A stretch of 64,000 bases of DNA from Flavobacterium arcticum. GTDB taxonomy: Bacteria > Bacteroidota > Bacteroidia > Flavobacteriales > Flavobacteriaceae. Below are positions 18,563 through 28,324 of the stretch, in pieces. The number at the start of each line of letters is the position of its first letter. The first letter of the stretch is position 1. Both the position numbers and the translations under genes were made by a program. The notes beneath the pieces were generated by a model, which saw only the letters and a list, made by a program, of their open reading frames with translations, was not told the origin of the DNA and did no database searches. Location of the stretch: NCBI RefSeq assembly GCF_003344925.1, contig NZ_CP031188.1, positions 1,052,501 to 1,116,500 of the forward strand. The letters are read 5' to 3'.

Positions 18563-19240
18563 ATGTTGCGAAAGGTGTTCCGCTTCGTTTTTAAAATATT
18601 CCTTTGGTTTATCGTTATATCGGTACTTTCGGTAGTATTGTTCCGTTTTGTGCCTGTGCCATTTACGCCACTTATGGTATCGCGTGCGTTAGAGCAGCGT
18701 GAACGAGGAGAGGATATGACCGCAAACCACAATTGGGTACCTATTGAAGAAATATCGCCTGAATTGCAAAAAGCTGTTATTGCCAGTGAAGATGGTAACT
18801 TTTTAACCCATCATGGTTTTGATTTTGATGCGATATATAAAGCCTACAAGAGCAACAAAAAAGGCAAAAAGATAAAAGGCGGTAGTACCATATCACAGCA
18901 AACAGCAAAAAATGTTTTCCTATGGCAGGGCAGGAGCTACTTGCGCAAAGGGCTTGAAGCCTATTTTACGGTGCTTATTGAAGTATTATGGAGCAAAGAA
19001 CGCATTATGGAAGTGTATCTTAACAGTATCGAAATGGGCGATGGTATATATGGTGCGCAGGCAGCAGCCAAATATTGGTACCATAAAGATGCTAAAAAAC
19101 TTACCCGATATGAAGCAGCAGGTATCGCAGCTATACTACCCAGCCCGCTAAAGTATAAAGCAGTAAATTCATCTGTATATATTAACAGGCGCAAGGGGCA
19201 TATTGTAAGGCATATGCGTTATGTAAAACTCGATTATTGA
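18563..19240 (+). CDS. mtgA: Monofunctional biosynthetic peptidoglycan transglycosylase
   Basis: GT51 glycosyltransferase that polymerises lipid II into glycan strands. The 225-residue protein has one N-terminal membrane segment (about 10-30). The conserved GT51 motifs follow: the catalytic glutamate Glu76 in [31 protein letters not shown] (about 105-121), [13 protein letters not shown] and [13 protein letters not shown]. There is no transpeptidase domain, which is why it is called MtgA and not a bifunctional PBP. Its last four bases overlap the start of the LpxR-like gene. Confidence 0.95.
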   Translation: MLRKVFRFVFKIFLWFIVISVLSVVLFRFVPVPFTPLMVSRALEQRERGEDMTANHNWVPIEEISPELQKAVIASEDGNFLTHHGFDFDAIYKAYKSNKKGKKIKGGSTISQQTAKNVFLWQGRSYLRKGLEAYFTVLIEVLWSKERIMEVYLNSIEMGDGIYGAQAAAKYWYHKDAKKLTRYEAAGIAAILPSPLKYKAVNSSVYINRRKGHIVRHMRYVKLDY

Positions 19241-20193
19241 TGAGGTTATTACAACAGGTTATAATTGTAGTTTTATGTACGGTGTCGGCTTGGGCGCAAA
19301 AGCCTGCCGAGATAGGCGCAATACTAGATAATGACTTGTACTCTTCGCCTGTAAACGACCAGTATTATACTAATGGTATCGAACTTTTTTACCGTTATTT
19401 AGGTACTGTTAAGAATGATAAAATAGCGAAGAAAATTACCGAATTTAGAGTAGGACAGTACATTTATAATCCGCAATCTGTAAGGGCAGAAGAGATAAAT
19501 GTAAACGACAGACCTTTTGCCGGTTACCTTTTTGCCGAAGCAGGAATAAATACTTATTATAAAAGTGAAAGTCTTTTAAAGCTCAATTTTCAGGTTGGGG
19601 TAGTAGGCCCCGAGTCCTATGCCGAAGATGTACAGGAAGGGCTACATCGTTTGTTTAGCTATCCTACCGTTAGGGGGTGGCAACACCAAATAACAACGCT
19701 TTTAGGTTTACAGGCAAATGCGTTTTATTCTAAAAAAATATTTAGCGAAACCTATAAAGAAAAAGTAGATTTCCACCTACAAGGCGAGCTGAATGCTGGT
19801 ACAGTCTGGACAGGAGCATCCGTTGGGGCTATGGCGCGTATTAACCTTGCTAAAAACCTTGTGCTGAAACCAATGTATGAATCGACATTGCATAACGCAA
19901 CACTAAGCCATGATAAAGAAAGTTATAAAGGGCGCAGGGAGTTTTTCTTGTTCCTGAACCCGAATATCAACTATCAAATTTATGATGCTACGATACAAGG
20001 TAGTTTATTTAATGATAATAGTCCTGTAACGTTTCCGCTGCTTCCTGTTCGTTTTAATGCCGAGTTTGGTATTAAATATGGCAAGAACAACTGGAATTTA
20101 TCGTATGCTATAAATTATCGTGGAAAAGAGCTTTCTAATAACGTTATTACGGGTTATTATTACGGCTCTATTGGTATAGGGTATCTTTTGTAA
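19237..20193 (+). CDS. LpxR-like (DUF2219) outer-membrane lipid A deacylase
   Basis: This 318-residue protein has a signal peptide (cleavage near AWAQ, residue 21). The mature N terminus carries ILDNDLY (29-35) and [12 protein letters not shown], where the Asn/Asp pair and the Thr match active-site positions of LpxR, which removes the 3'-acyloxyacyl chain of lipid [13 protein letters not shown] and the aromatic strand-like C terminus ending GYLL support a beta-barrel. Remodelling of lipid A is inferred from the family and not shown here. It overlaps mtgA by 4 bp, so peptidoglycan and lipid A functions would be co-translated. Confidence 0.82.
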   Translation: MMRLLQQVIIVVLCTVSAWAQKPAEIGAILDNDLYSSPVNDQYYTNGIELFYRYLGTVKNDKIAKKITEFRVGQYIYNPQSVRAEEINVNDRPFAGYLFAEAGINTYYKSESLLKLNFQVGVVGPESYAEDVQEGLHRLFSYPTVRGWQHQITTLLGLQANAFYSKKIFSETYKEKVDFHLQGELNAGTVWTGASVGAMARINLAKNLVLKPMYESTLHNATLSHDKESYKGRREFFLFLNPNINYQIYDATIQGSLFNDNSPVTFPLLPVRFNAEFGIKYGKNNWNLSYAINYRGKELSNNVITGYYYGSIGIGYLL

Positions 20194-20237
20194 AGTTTAC
20201 AGTCGCAGTGAGCTACTGAAAACTGCGACTGTAAACT
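20194..20237. terminator. Bidirectional terminator between lpxR-like and prolyl oligopeptidase genes
   Basis: A 16-bp perfect stem, AGTTTACAGTCGCAGT with its complement, surrounds a 12-base loop between convergent genes. The T run is weak, so the hairpin may terminate or stabilise 3' ends. Confidence 0.65.
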
Positions 20238-22338
20238 ATCTCCTAGGTGTTACACCCATATTGTAGAATGTAAACGCTTGTATATCGCAATACTCTTCAA
20301 TAGTTTGCGCTACCGATTTTCCTGCGCCATGCCCTGCATTTACACCAATACGAATCAACACAGGGTTATCGCCTGTTTGGTATTCTTGTAGAGTGGCGGC
20401 AAACTTAAAGCTGTGCGCAGGTACTACGCGGTCGTCGTGGTCGCCTGTAGTAATAAGCGTAGCGGGATATTGTACACCTTTTTTCACATTATGCACAGGC
20501 GAGTAACCTTTCAGGTACTCAAACATTGCTGCATCATCTTCGGCAGTACCATAGTCATATGCCCATCCTGCACCAGCAGTAAAAGTATGGTAACGCAGCA
20601 TATCGAGTACACCAACGGCTGGTAAAGCTACTTTCATCAGGTCAGGGCGTTGTGTCATGGTAGCACCCACTAAAAGTCCTCCGTTAGAACCTCCTCTAAT
20701 TGCAAGATAGTCTGATGAGGTGTAGTTGTTGTCAATCAGGTATTCAGCAGCAGCGATAAAGTCGTCAAATACATTTTGTTTCTGCAATTTTGTCCCTGCA
20801 TCATGCCATTTTTTACCATATTCGCCACCACCACGCAGGTTAGGTACGGCATAAATACCGCCGTTTTCCATCCATACCGCATTGGCTATGCTAAAAGCAG
20901 GTGTAAGGCTGATGTTAAAACCGCCATAACCGTACAGCATCGTTGGGTTTTTACCGTTTAATTCTAAATCTTTTCTATGCGTAATAATCATCGGTATTTT
21001 AGTACCATCTTTAGAGGTATAAAATACCTGCTTAGAAATGTAATTATCGGTATCGAAATCAACTTTTGGTTTGCGATACAGTTCCGATTTTCCTGTTTCA
21101 GGGTTGTAAGAATATATTGTACCTGGGCTGATGTAGTTAGTGAATGAATAATACAACACATCAGCATCTTTTTTACCACCAAAGCCTCCTGCGCTACCTA
21201 TACCAGGTAGGGTAACTTCGCGCACCAGTTTGCCCTTACGGTCATATTGTTTTACTACCGAAATAGCATCTTGCATGTATTCGGCAAAAATGTAACCTGA
21301 CCCTGTTGATGCCGAGAGTACATTTTTGGTTTCGGCAATCAGGTCTTTCCAGTTTTGCTGTTGCGGTGCTTTGGCATCTACTGTAACAATTCGCTTATTA
21401 GGGGCATTGTAGTTGGTAGAGATAAATAGGGTACTGCCATCGGTATCAATAATACCATTATCGCTGTCAAAGTTATCTACTACGGTAATTATTTTACTGT
21501 TGGCATTGCTAAGGTCTTTTAAATACAATTCATTTCCTGAAGTGGAATTGGCAGCCGAGATAACCAGATATTTTTGATCTTCGGTTACATATCCGCCTAC
21601 ATACCTACGTTTTTGTTCTGTACCAAAAATTACTTTGTCCTGAGCTTGTGGCGTGCCCAGTTTATGATAATACAGTTTGTGCTGGTCAGTCTTTGCTGAT
21701 AGCTCACTGCCTTCGGGTTTGTCATAACTAGAATAGTAAAAACCATCATTACCCAGCCAAGATGTACCGCTAAATTTTACATCAACAATAACTTCTCCTG
21801 TTAGTTTTTTGGTTTTAGCATCCATTATAAATACTTTGCGCCAGTCGCTACCGCCTTCGGAAATAGAATAGGCAACAAGGCTACCATCTTTAGTAAAGCT
21901 TACTCCGCCAAGCGAAGTAGTACCATCTTTAGAAAACGTATTAGGGTCAAGGAAAATCTCTTCTTTACCATTTTTATCTTTACGGTATAGTACCGACTGG
22001 TTTTGTAAGCCATCATTTTTATAATAGTAGGTGTAATCCCCTTCTTTAAACGGAGCCGAAACTCTTTCGTAATTCCATAGCTGCTCCATACGTTTTTTTA
22101 TGCTTTCGCGAAACGGAATTTGGTCGAGGTAGTTAAACGTTACCTCATTCTCTGCTTTTACCCAAGCTGCTGTTTCTGCAGATCGGTCATCTTCCAACCA
22201 TCGGTAAGGGTCAGGCACATTAGTACCAAAATAAGTATCGGTAGTATTTCCTTTTTGGGTTGTAGGATAGTGAATTTTTTGTGCATTCATGCTAAGACTA
22301 GTTGCCACAGTTAGTATAGTTAGTATTGATTTTTTCAT
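20236..22338 (-). CDS. Prolyl oligopeptidase (S9A)
   Basis: This is a 700-residue serine peptidase that cleaves after proline in short peptides. A short signal-like N terminus ([16 protein letters not shown]) suggests export. The N-terminal segment DPYRWLED is followed by a seven-bladed propeller. The catalytic domain has Ser551 in RGGSNGGLL, Asp635 in GDHDDRVVP with the substrate-binding Arg637, and His670 in NAGHGAGK, all at the spacing of the well-studied enzyme. A minus-strand TATTTTTG (22363-22370) is a possible -7 box. Confidence 0.95.
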   Translation of the reverse strand: MKKSILTILTVATSLSMNAQKIHYPTTQKGNTTDTYFGTNVPDPYRWLEDDRSAETAAWVKAENEVTFNYLDQIPFRESIKKRMEQLWNYERVSAPFKEGDYTYYYKNDGLQNQSVLYRKDKNGKEEIFLDPNTFSKDGTTSLGGVSFTKDGSLVAYSISEGGSDWRKVFIMDAKTKKLTGEVIVDVKFSGTSWLGNDGFYYSSYDKPEGSELSAKTDQHKLYYHKLGTPQAQDKVIFGTEQKRRYVGGYVTEDQKYLVISAANSTSGNELYLKDLSNANSKIITVVDNFDSDNGIIDTDGSTLFISTNYNAPNKRIVTVDAKAPQQQNWKDLIAETKNVLSASTGSGYIFAEYMQDAISVVKQYDRKGKLVREVTLPGIGSAGGFGGKKDADVLYYSFTNYISPGTIYSYNPETGKSELYRKPKVDFDTDNYISKQVFYTSKDGTKIPMIITHRKDLELNGKNPTMLYGYGGFNISLTPAFSIANAVWMENGGIYAVPNLRGGGEYGKKWHDAGTKLQKQNVFDDFIAAAEYLIDNNYTSSDYLAIRGGSNGGLLVGATMTQRPDLMKVALPAVGVLDMLRYHTFTAGAGWAYDYGTAEDDAAMFEYLKGYSPVHNVKKGVQYPATLITTGDHDDRVVPAHSFKFAATLQEYQTGDNPVLIRIGVNAGHGAGKSVAQTIEEYCDIQAFTFYNMGVTPRR

Positions 22339-22400
22339 TTTGTTTCTTGTTAGTTAGATAAACAAAAATAGGGAATACTTAATTAACCTGCTTAAATAAA

Positions 22401-22426
22401 AAATCCCGACACTAGTGTCGGGATTT
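22401..22426 (-). terminator. Terminator after the lipoprotein gene
   Basis: This is a perfect 26-bp palindrome in which AAATCCCGACACT pairs with its mirror. A T-rich tail follows on the minus strand. Confidence 0.85.
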
Positions 22427-22448
22427 AAATAGCAAATTGTTATAAAAC

Positions 22449-23018
22449 TTATGGTGTTACTATTGCAACCTGAAAAGTAGCAGTAGCATCGGTGCTTCCG
22501 GCAGCATTGGTAATATCGCCATCGGCTACACCTTCGGCAGCCTTATTAGGCTCATGTCTTAACGTAATGGTAAGTGCGCCTGTTGTTGCTGCATCTGCTG
22601 CTTGGTAGTTAAAGCTAAGCCCTATTGGGTTGCCGTTCACATCAGTATCAGCATAAGTAAATGTGCCTAAACCACTTTGTTGAAAGAATATTTGGTGCTC
22701 ATCACCTTCTTCATATACTTCTTCCGATATGTTTTCGGCAGGGCTTTCGGTTTCGTTTAAGAAACTTACAGTTCCCGAATAGGTTGTACCTGTAACAAAG
22801 TCACCCGAAACGGTAAGTACAGGTGCATCAGGACCATCACCATCAAGGTCGCGTGAGGTTAATGTAACCGTTTCGCCACCAACAGCAGGTGTAAACGTTG
22901 CGGTAAGTGTAGTAATTACTTCCTCTTCGTTTACGAAAACTGCATCATCATCATTGCTACATGATGTTAGACTGATAAAAGAAATTAATGCTAAAGCTGA
23001 AATTTTTAAGTTTCTCAT
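22449..23018 (-). CDS. Lipoprotein downstream of a TonB receptor
   Basis: This 189-residue predicted lipoprotein has a signal peptide ending at the lipobox LTSC (Cys20), then SNDDD, a flavobacterial lipoprotein export-like acidic stretch. The mature part is rich in Thr, Glu and Asp and looks beta-structured (LTSRDLDGDGPDAPVLTVSGDF, TITLRHEPNKAAEG). It starts 18 bp after the TonB-dependent receptor gene and so belongs to the same transcript. By position it may be a surface partner of that receptor, for example a substrate-binding lipoprotein. I do not recognise a defined family with certainty. Confidence 0.75.
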   Translation of the reverse strand: MRNLKISALALISFISLTSCSNDDDAVFVNEEEVITTLTATFTPAVGGETVTLTSRDLDGDGPDAPVLTVSGDFVTGTTYSGTVSFLNETESPAENISEEVYEEGDEHQIFFQQSGLGTFTYADTDVNGNPIGLSFNYQAADAATTGALTITLRHEPNKAAEGVADGDITNAAGSTDATATFQVAIVTP

Positions 23019-23036
23019 TTTGATATAAGTATTTAA

Positions 23037-25418
23037 TTAATAAGTGAATTTAATTTGTAATTGAATGTTTCTACCTGCCTCGTCAGTATAGAGTCGTTGG
23101 CGGTTAAGGTAATCTCTATAAGTAGTGTTGAAAATGTTATAAACCGATAGGTTAACGGCTGTTTGCATTTTGCCTAAAGCAAACTGAACCCCCGAAGTAA
23201 AGTGTAGCAAGCTATACCCTTTTGGGGGTGTACTTACATCTACTAGCGTTGAAATGAGTTCGCCATCTTGGGGTACATCAGTATAAAAGTTATAATTAGG
23301 ATAACGGCTTTGTGTAAACACCGTTTCATTTCTAAGTTCTACAAACAGGTCATGCCATTTCGGTATGGTATAGCGCACAGTATTATTTATGTTTAGCGGC
23401 GGCATATCGATAATAGGTTCATCGGTCACAGTGTTAGTACCTCGCACATAGGCAAACCCAAAAGTATGTTGCAGGTTTTGTAGTGGTTTCCAGTGCGTGT
23501 TGAGGTCAATACCTGTTAGTAGGGCATCGGTCTGTTTGTAATTATACACAGGGAATGAACCCCGAATGGTCGTCTCGGCTGCTGTAGGCTGTAAATAAAT
23601 AAAATTGTGAATTCTATTAATAAAAGGTGTAGCCTCGAATGTAAAAACATCGCCACTTTTTAATAACGTCGCCGATAGTTTTACGGCTTGTTCTTTCTTC
23701 AAGCCTAAGTCGCCCAGCTCGATAGTACCGTTAGAATGATGTAGCCCATCGCTAAAAAGTTCCGAAGGGTTAGGGTTACGCATTGCTAGTCCTGCATTAC
23801 CCAAGAGTTCTAAGTTGTTGCTAAGCCTTTTGCGTACGCCCAAGCTTGCGGAAACATTATGATAAGTAAACTTGGGTTTGGTTAACCATTGCGAACCCTG
23901 TTCGCCTGTAATGAAATGGTCGAAAACTCCATCATAGCCCAAGTTACTCCAGCGTGATTTTTTATAATACTTATTTGCCGATATGTTTGTAAAGTCATAA
24001 CGCAAGCCCGCTTCGCCACTAAAGCTGTCAGAAAAAGAGTAGGAAGCAATACCATAAGCCCCAACATCGGTTTTAGTATAATTGGGTATCAGGGGAGATA
24101 TACCGGTGTCGGGGCTGGCATCATTATTTTGTAGGGAGAAACTTGCTCCTGATTTTAACGTCACATCGCCTAAATATTTTTTCCAGTTGGCTTGTGCCGA
24201 ATGGGTAACTAAGGTTAAATCAAGCGCGGGGACATCTTTATACTCGCCTCGGCGTAGGTCGAATTCCTTACGACGGTTCAGCTGAAAAGCATATTGCAAG
24301 TTTAGCGAAGCATTATCACTTAGTTTTTTGTTATAATCTAACTTTGCTAAGTGGTGCTGTATTTCCTGACGGGGTGCGCTTATAGTGTGCGTGAAAGGTT
24401 CAATAATGCTGGGTTGTTGGTTATTGATAGCATTGACCAAGTCGGTAGTGTTGCCTATATGCGTTGCTTTGGCAATACCAATATCAGCATTATAAAAACT
24501 ATAAAACCCGCTAATGTCATAACCGCTACCAATATATTTTGCATCGCCCGAGAAATTAGCTTCGCGATTGCCTGTATTCGAAATGACATAGTCAGGAGCT
24601 TCGCGGTCGCCCATATATTTAAACGAACCGTTAGCGTTCCATGCCCAGCCTTTTTCGTTACCCCTGTGCAGGCTCGTGGCTATGTTACCACCGTGCCCAT
24701 TGCTGTTACCTGTTAGTATGGTTTTGCCAAACAAGGTATCTTTCAATACTTTCATCGGTTCTACCAAAACTAACCCACCAATGGCATCGCCACCATATTG
24801 CAAGGCATTGGCGCCTTTTATGACTGATATTCGCCCAGCCGAGTTAATATCGAGGTTAGGGGCGTGCTCTGTACCCCATTGCTGATCTTCTAGCCGAACG
24901 TTATTACTAATTACAGGCACACGGCTACTGTGTAGCCCATTAATAATGGGTTTTACTATAGTAGTTCCTGTTTTTAGAGCATATACACCAGAGATTTCTT
25001 TTAGGGCATCGCCTAGTGTGGCACTGCTGTATTTTTCTATAGTTTCGGTTTTTAACCGTTGTTCGTGTACCGTGTTTTGCGAAACGGTGTTGTTTTCGGT
25101 AAGTACTACTTCCTGTAGTTGTGCTGCGTGGGGTTGCAGGGTTGCATTTAGCACTATAGTATTACGAAAGTCAATAACAGTATCGAGGGTTGTGTACCCA
25201 ATGTAGGATATAACCACACGCTGCTCGCCTTTGGGTATGGCGTTTATTTCATAATAGCCATCGGGTGTGCTTACGCTATGTAGCATGTTGCTATGTATGT
25301 GTGCCCCATCGAGGGGGATGCCTTTGGGAGTTTGCACCGTACCACTAAGGGTATATTGTGCTTGTGTACTCCAACTTACTGCCAACAGTAATGGCAGGAG
25401 TAGCTGATGAAACTTCAT
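23037..25418 (-). CDS. TonB-dependent outer-membrane receptor, probable metal uptake
   Basis: This 793-residue receptor has a signal peptide (about 1-20), an N-terminal carboxypeptidase-like regulatory domain (about 22-105, LSGTVQTPKGIPLDGAHIHS), a plug with SRVPVISNNVRLEDQQWG and ISVIKGANALQYGGDAIGG, and a long barrel ending in KFTY. The plug sequence and the neighbouring His-rich protein resemble zinc-type (ZnuD-like) receptors, but the ligand is not proven. It lies 95 bp downstream of the His-rich gene and 18 bp upstream of the lipoprotein gene, forming a three-gene unit. Confidence 0.88.
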   Translation of the reverse strand: MKFHQLLLPLLLAVSWSTQAQYTLSGTVQTPKGIPLDGAHIHSNMLHSVSTPDGYYEINAIPKGEQRVVISYIGYTTLDTVIDFRNTIVLNATLQPHAAQLQEVVLTENNTVSQNTVHEQRLKTETIEKYSSATLGDALKEISGVYALKTGTTIVKPIINGLHSSRVPVISNNVRLEDQQWGTEHAPNLDINSAGRISVIKGANALQYGGDAIGGLVLVEPMKVLKDTLFGKTILTGNSNGHGGNIATSLHRGNEKGWAWNANGSFKYMGDREAPDYVISNTGNREANFSGDAKYIGSGYDISGFYSFYNADIGIAKATHIGNTTDLVNAINNQQPSIIEPFTHTISAPRQEIQHHLAKLDYNKKLSDNASLNLQYAFQLNRRKEFDLRRGEYKDVPALDLTLVTHSAQANWKKYLGDVTLKSGASFSLQNNDASPDTGISPLIPNYTKTDVGAYGIASYSFSDSFSGEAGLRYDFTNISANKYYKKSRWSNLGYDGVFDHFITGEQGSQWLTKPKFTYHNVSASLGVRKRLSNNLELLGNAGLAMRNPNPSELFSDGLHHSNGTIELGDLGLKKEQAVKLSATLLKSGDVFTFEATPFINRIHNFIYLQPTAAETTIRGSFPVYNYKQTDALLTGIDLNTHWKPLQNLQHTFGFAYVRGTNTVTDEPIIDMPPLNINNTVRYTIPKWHDLFVELRNETVFTQSRYPNYNFYTDVPQDGELISTLVDVSTPPKGYSLLHFTSGVQFALGKMQTAVNLSVYNIFNTTYRDYLNRQRLYTDEAGRNIQLQIKFTY

Positions 25419-25513
25419 GGTGATGTATGCTAAGATTGATATAAGCCATAGCTTGCTGTATTTGCTATACAGCGAAATCCTTACCTGTTACAGAAAGGTT
25501 GGCGTTAAACGTA

Positions 25514-25867
25514 TTATACCAATGCAGGAGGTGCGCGAAGCGCAAACAGGCTACCGCCGAAAGAAGCAAAACCTTCTATACTGTTGTAGCTGTAAGGGAT
25601 GGGTTTAAATGGGAAATCTAAACGGAGGCAAAACTGTGGTGGTGTAATAAAGAAGTCGAAATGGAAATCGCAAACCGAACAATCGTCTTCATGTTCGTGT
25701 TCTAAATCGATAGCGCTAAACTGTTTTGCTGATTTTTTTAGTTCGTGGCTGTGCGCTGTGTGTACTACACTGTGCTTGTGACTAAAGGCATGAAAAGACT
25801 GATAGGCGGTTGTGAGTAACACAACAGCCATAAGTGCCAAATTAAATAAAGCAAACTTTCTTTTCAT
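25514..25867 (-). CDS. Small His-rich exported protein
   Basis: This is a 117-residue protein with an N-terminal hydrophobic segment and a cluster of histidines: FHAFSHKHSVVHTAHSHE and LEHEHEDDCSVCDFHFDFF. The His/Asp/Cys content strongly suggests binding of a transition metal. The ATG at 25867 is preferred to an upstream ATG at 25885, because MKRKFALFNLALMAVVLL is a standard signal start. It precedes the TonB receptor on the same strand. Proteins of this kind are often found next to metal-type TonB receptors in Flavobacteriaceae. Role as a metal-sensing or scavenging factor is inference. Confidence 0.7.
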   Translation of the reverse strand: MKRKFALFNLALMAVVLLTTAYQSFHAFSHKHSVVHTAHSHELKKSAKQFSAIDLEHEHEDDCSVCDFHFDFFITPPQFCLRLDFPFKPIPYSYNSIEGFASFGGSLFALRAPPALV

Positions 25868-25872
25868 GACTG

Positions 25873-25904
25873 CAAAGGTAAGCAAACAATTTACTTAAAT
25901 GCAA
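25873..25904 (-). promoter_or_regulatory. Candidate promoter of the His-rich/TonB unit
   Basis: On the minus strand TTG (25902-25904), a 21-bp spacer and TACCTTTG (25873-25880) resemble the consensus. The -7 box is only 5 bp from the ATG at 25867, so the transcript would be nearly leaderless or the box is not used. Confidence 0.35.
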
Positions 25905-25941
25905 TAGGGTTGCAGTAATGTTGTGAAATTTTTAAGAGTTC

Positions 25942-26127
25942 TTACACAAGCTCTTCTTTTTCCTTAAGTGTTTCCGTATTGAAAGGTTTTATAGCAAAAC
26001 TATATTCTTTATGTATACGAGATATACAAACTAAAAAGACGTGCTGTTCTTTAGTTCTTTCTTCTTTAGGTATTTTTACCTTTCCTAATTTAACTTTTGT
26101 ATATTTAGTGCTATCAAACTCAATCAT
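25942..26127 (-). CDS. Small hypothetical protein
   Basis: This 61-residue, lysine- and glutamate-rich reading frame has no signal peptide or known motif (KLGKVKIPKEERTKEQHVFLV). It reads like a real protein more than the opposite-strand frame at the same place, which is rich in runs of hydrophobic and Cys residues. Its ATG is only 14 bp from the divergent gene at 26142, leaving no room for two promoters. One of the two may therefore be transcribed from within or from outside this interval. Family unknown. Confidence 0.35.
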   Translation of the reverse strand: MIEFDSTKYTKVKLGKVKIPKEERTKEQHVFLVCISRIHKEYSFAIKPFNTETLKEKEELV

Positions 26128-26141
26128 AATTTATATTTTTT

Positions 26142-26420
26142 ATGGCTTACAATCCAGAATACTTTAAAGTGGGTCAAATAGAGACTTACATGCGCCCTGT
26201 TACATATAACGGTAACAATTTTCAAGAATACATACATTGTAAGGTTGTTGAACATTTAGAAATTGGTAGGGACAATATCCCTGAAAAAATAAAAGTTCTT
26301 CAGATACATAACCTGTTAGACTTTTTAAATGGTATTAGAACTGATGTTTCAGAAAAGGAACTCTATGTCAATAGTGTAAATCCTTTAGTAAATATTAGTA
26401 GAAATATTAAAACTTATTAA
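26142..26420 (+). CDS. Hypothetical protein
   Basis: This 92-residue protein, MAYNPEYFKVGQIETYMRP, has no signal peptide or membrane segment. The composition is normal for a soluble protein (HLEIGRDNIPEKIKVLQIHNLLDFLNG). I recognise no family. It lies in a low-GC stretch (about 25.9-27.1 kb) with two other unassigned genes and may be accessory DNA. Confidence 0.45.
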   Translation: MAYNPEYFKVGQIETYMRPVTYNGNNFQEYIHCKVVEHLEIGRDNIPEKIKVLQIHNLLDFLNGIRTDVSEKELYVNSVNPLVNISRNIKTY

Positions 26421-26522
26421 CCTCTAAAATTCGGTATATAGTTGTATATAGTTACCAAAATTCATATAAACTCATAAATACAAACTTAAAAAAATTACAT
26501 TCTATTAATAATCAGTTATTTC

Positions 26523-27050
26523 ATGCAATCTTATATTTACAACTTTTACTTAAAACGTTACCCTAACAATAGGCTTGTTTATTTAGATGACATTTTAACC
26601 GAACTCTCTAAGAATTTAGGAGAGTTTAAGAGTGAAAATGATATTGCTCGCAGTGTTAGTTTTATTAAGTATTACGATGAAATTTTTGGTGAATGGAGTT
26701 ATACTAAACCTGATATTCCCGCTGGTAAGGAAAGAATGGTATTCAGAATAGCCGCTATACACTTATCTGAATTAGGGATGCTTTATAGAAAAGATAGTAA
26801 CCCTTATACACCTGACTATATGATAAGCTATAAAGGATTAGAACTCCTATCTACAGGTGGTTTACATCGGCAATTCTATAGAGAAAGAGTTAAACACATT
26901 TTTCAAATTACAGTTTGGTTTATAGCTATACTCACTTTTTTAGTAAGTACAATATTTCAGGTTTTGAATTACTACACACCTATTTCCTCTTCCCAAATAG
27001 AAGCCAGTCAACAAATAGAACCAACAGCAGCCCAATTAGAAATAAAATGA
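26523..27050 (+). CDS. Hypothetical protein with C-terminal membrane anchor
   Basis: This 175-residue protein has a soluble N-terminal part (about 1-125) whose helical pattern resembles a winged-helix-like domain (RMVFRIAAIHLSELGMLYRK). A single strong membrane segment follows at about 128-150 (HIFQITVWFIAILTFLVSTIFQVLNYY), then a short outside or inside tail. I know no family for it. Its gene is 102 bp after the 92-residue gene and has its own 3' hairpin. An anchored soluble domain could be a sensor or an effector, but nothing in the neighbourhood decides this. Confidence 0.5.
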   Translation: MQSYIYNFYLKRYPNNRLVYLDDILTELSKNLGEFKSENDIARSVSFIKYYDEIFGEWSYTKPDIPAGKERMVFRIAAIHLSELGMLYRKDSNPYTPDYMISYKGLELLSTGGLHRQFYRERVKHIFQITVWFIAILTFLVSTIFQVLNYYTPISSSQIEASQQIEPTAAQLEIK

Positions 27051-27072
27051 GCATTTCTAATGTATAATAAAA

Positions 27073-27102
27073 AACCTGCAACATTTTAAAGCATTGCAGG
27101 TT
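27073..27102. terminator. Bidirectional terminator before asd
   Basis: AACCTGCAA pairs with TTGCAGGTT around a 12-base loop, with A-rich and T-rich flanks between convergent genes. Confidence 0.7.
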
Positions 27103-27124
27103 ATAAATATAAAATTAAATTCTT

Positions 27125-28114
27125 TTATACCAGTCCGTTTGCATTTAAATACTCCGCAATTTGTATGGTGTTGGTAGCAGCTCCTTTACGCAGGTTATCG
27201 GCAACAATCCACATATTTAGTGTATTGGGTTGGCTTTCGTCGCGGCGTATGCGCCCTACAAAAACATCGTCTTTCCCTTCGGCATATATCGGCATTGGGT
27301 AGGTTTTGGTGTCGGTATTATCTTGTACCGTTACGCCAGCAGTTTCGTGTAGTATTCGGCGTACGTCATTTACATCAAAATCATTTACAAACTCTATGTT
27401 CACGGCTTCGCTGTGCCCGCCTACTACAGGTATGCGTATTGCCGTAGCCGAAACGTTTACGGTATCGTCACGCAATATTTTTTTGGTTTCGCGCACCAGT
27501 TTCATTTCTTCTTTGGTATAGCCATTGTCTTCAAACACATCGCATTGCGGTATCGCATTACGATGAATAGGGTAAGGGTACGCCATTTCGCCTTTGGTGT
27601 TTGTGTACTCGTTTTCTAACTGTTGTACCGCTTTTACTCCCGTTCCTGTAATGGACTGGTAGGTAGATACTACCACTCTTTTTATGGTATATTTTTTATG
27701 CAATGGTGCTAACGCCATCAGCATTTGTATGGTAGAACAGTTAGGGTTGGCTATTATTTTGTCGTCTTTGGTTAGCTCGCCAGCGTTAATCTCTGGGATA
27801 ATCAGCTTTTTGTCGGCATCCATGCGCCATGCGCTAGAGTTGTCTATTACCGTAGTGCCTGCTTCGGCAAACTTGGGTGCCCATTCTTTAGAAGTATCGC
27901 CACCTGCCGAAAATAGTGCTATTTGCGGTTTCATGCTTACGGCGGTGGCAAGGTTTACTACCTTATATTTTTTTCCTTTAAACTCGATTTCCTTTCCTAC
28001 TGACTTCTCAGAGGCAACAGGTATTAATTCGGTTACAGGGAAATTTCTTTCTGCCAATACTTTAAGCATTACTTCGCCTACCATTCCAGTAGCACCAACA
28101 ACAGCAATTTTCAT
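27125..28114 (-). CDS. asd: Aspartate-semialdehyde dehydrogenase
   Basis: Reduces aspartyl phosphate to aspartate semialdehyde for lysine, diaminopimelate, threonine and methionine synthesis. The 329-residue protein starts with the NADP-binding VVGATGMVGEVML. The nucleophile Cys126 is in NPNCSTIQ and the general base His234 is in VVGGHSEAV, matching the bacterial enzyme. Length is typical. It stands alone, with a possible -7 box TACTTTTG at 28140-28147 (minus strand) 25 bp upstream of the ATG. Product supply for peptidoglycan fits the nearby murF-alr gene. Confidence 0.96.
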   Translation of the reverse strand: MKIAVVGATGMVGEVMLKVLAERNFPVTELIPVASEKSVGKEIEFKGKKYKVVNLATAVSMKPQIALFSAGGDTSKEWAPKFAEAGTTVIDNSSAWRMDADKKLIIPEINAGELTKDDKIIANPNCSTIQMLMALAPLHKKYTIKRVVVSTYQSITGTGVKAVQQLENEYTNTKGEMAYPYPIHRNAIPQCDVFEDNGYTKEEMKLVRETKKILRDDTVNVSATAIRIPVVGGHSEAVNIEFVNDFDVNDVRRILHETAGVTVQDNTDTKTYPMPIYAEGKDDVFVGRIRRDESQPNTLNMWIVADNLRKGAATNTIQIAEYLNANGLV

Positions 28115-28255
28115 AATTATAGTGTATTAAATTGTGTTGCAAAAGTAAGGAGAAAATAGATTGTCTTTTCGGGATATAGTAAAAATAACAAAAAACAGGA
28201 GAGGTATTATTTTTAGTCCAATACAGCGATTTATGTGAAATAATAACTAAGAGAA

Positions 28256-28279
28256 AAACCGCCCTGTTATGGGCGGTTT
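28256..28279 (-). terminator. Terminator after mscL
   Basis: AAACCGCCC pairs with GGGCGGTTT around a six-base loop, with a T run on the minus strand. Confidence 0.8.
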
Positions 28280-28324
28280 AGTTAATAAAGGTTTAGAATA
28301 TATAGTGTAGCGAACACTTTGTCT

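Noticed and set aside
24351..24885. Overlapping plus-strand frames opposite the TonB receptor
   Set aside because: The minus-strand receptor is continuous and motif-rich, and the opposite frames are mutually overlapping shadows.
25979..26167. Plus-strand 62-residue frame overlapping the start of the 92-residue gene
   Set aside because: It is hydrophobic and Cys-rich, overlaps two more plausible genes and has no good start.
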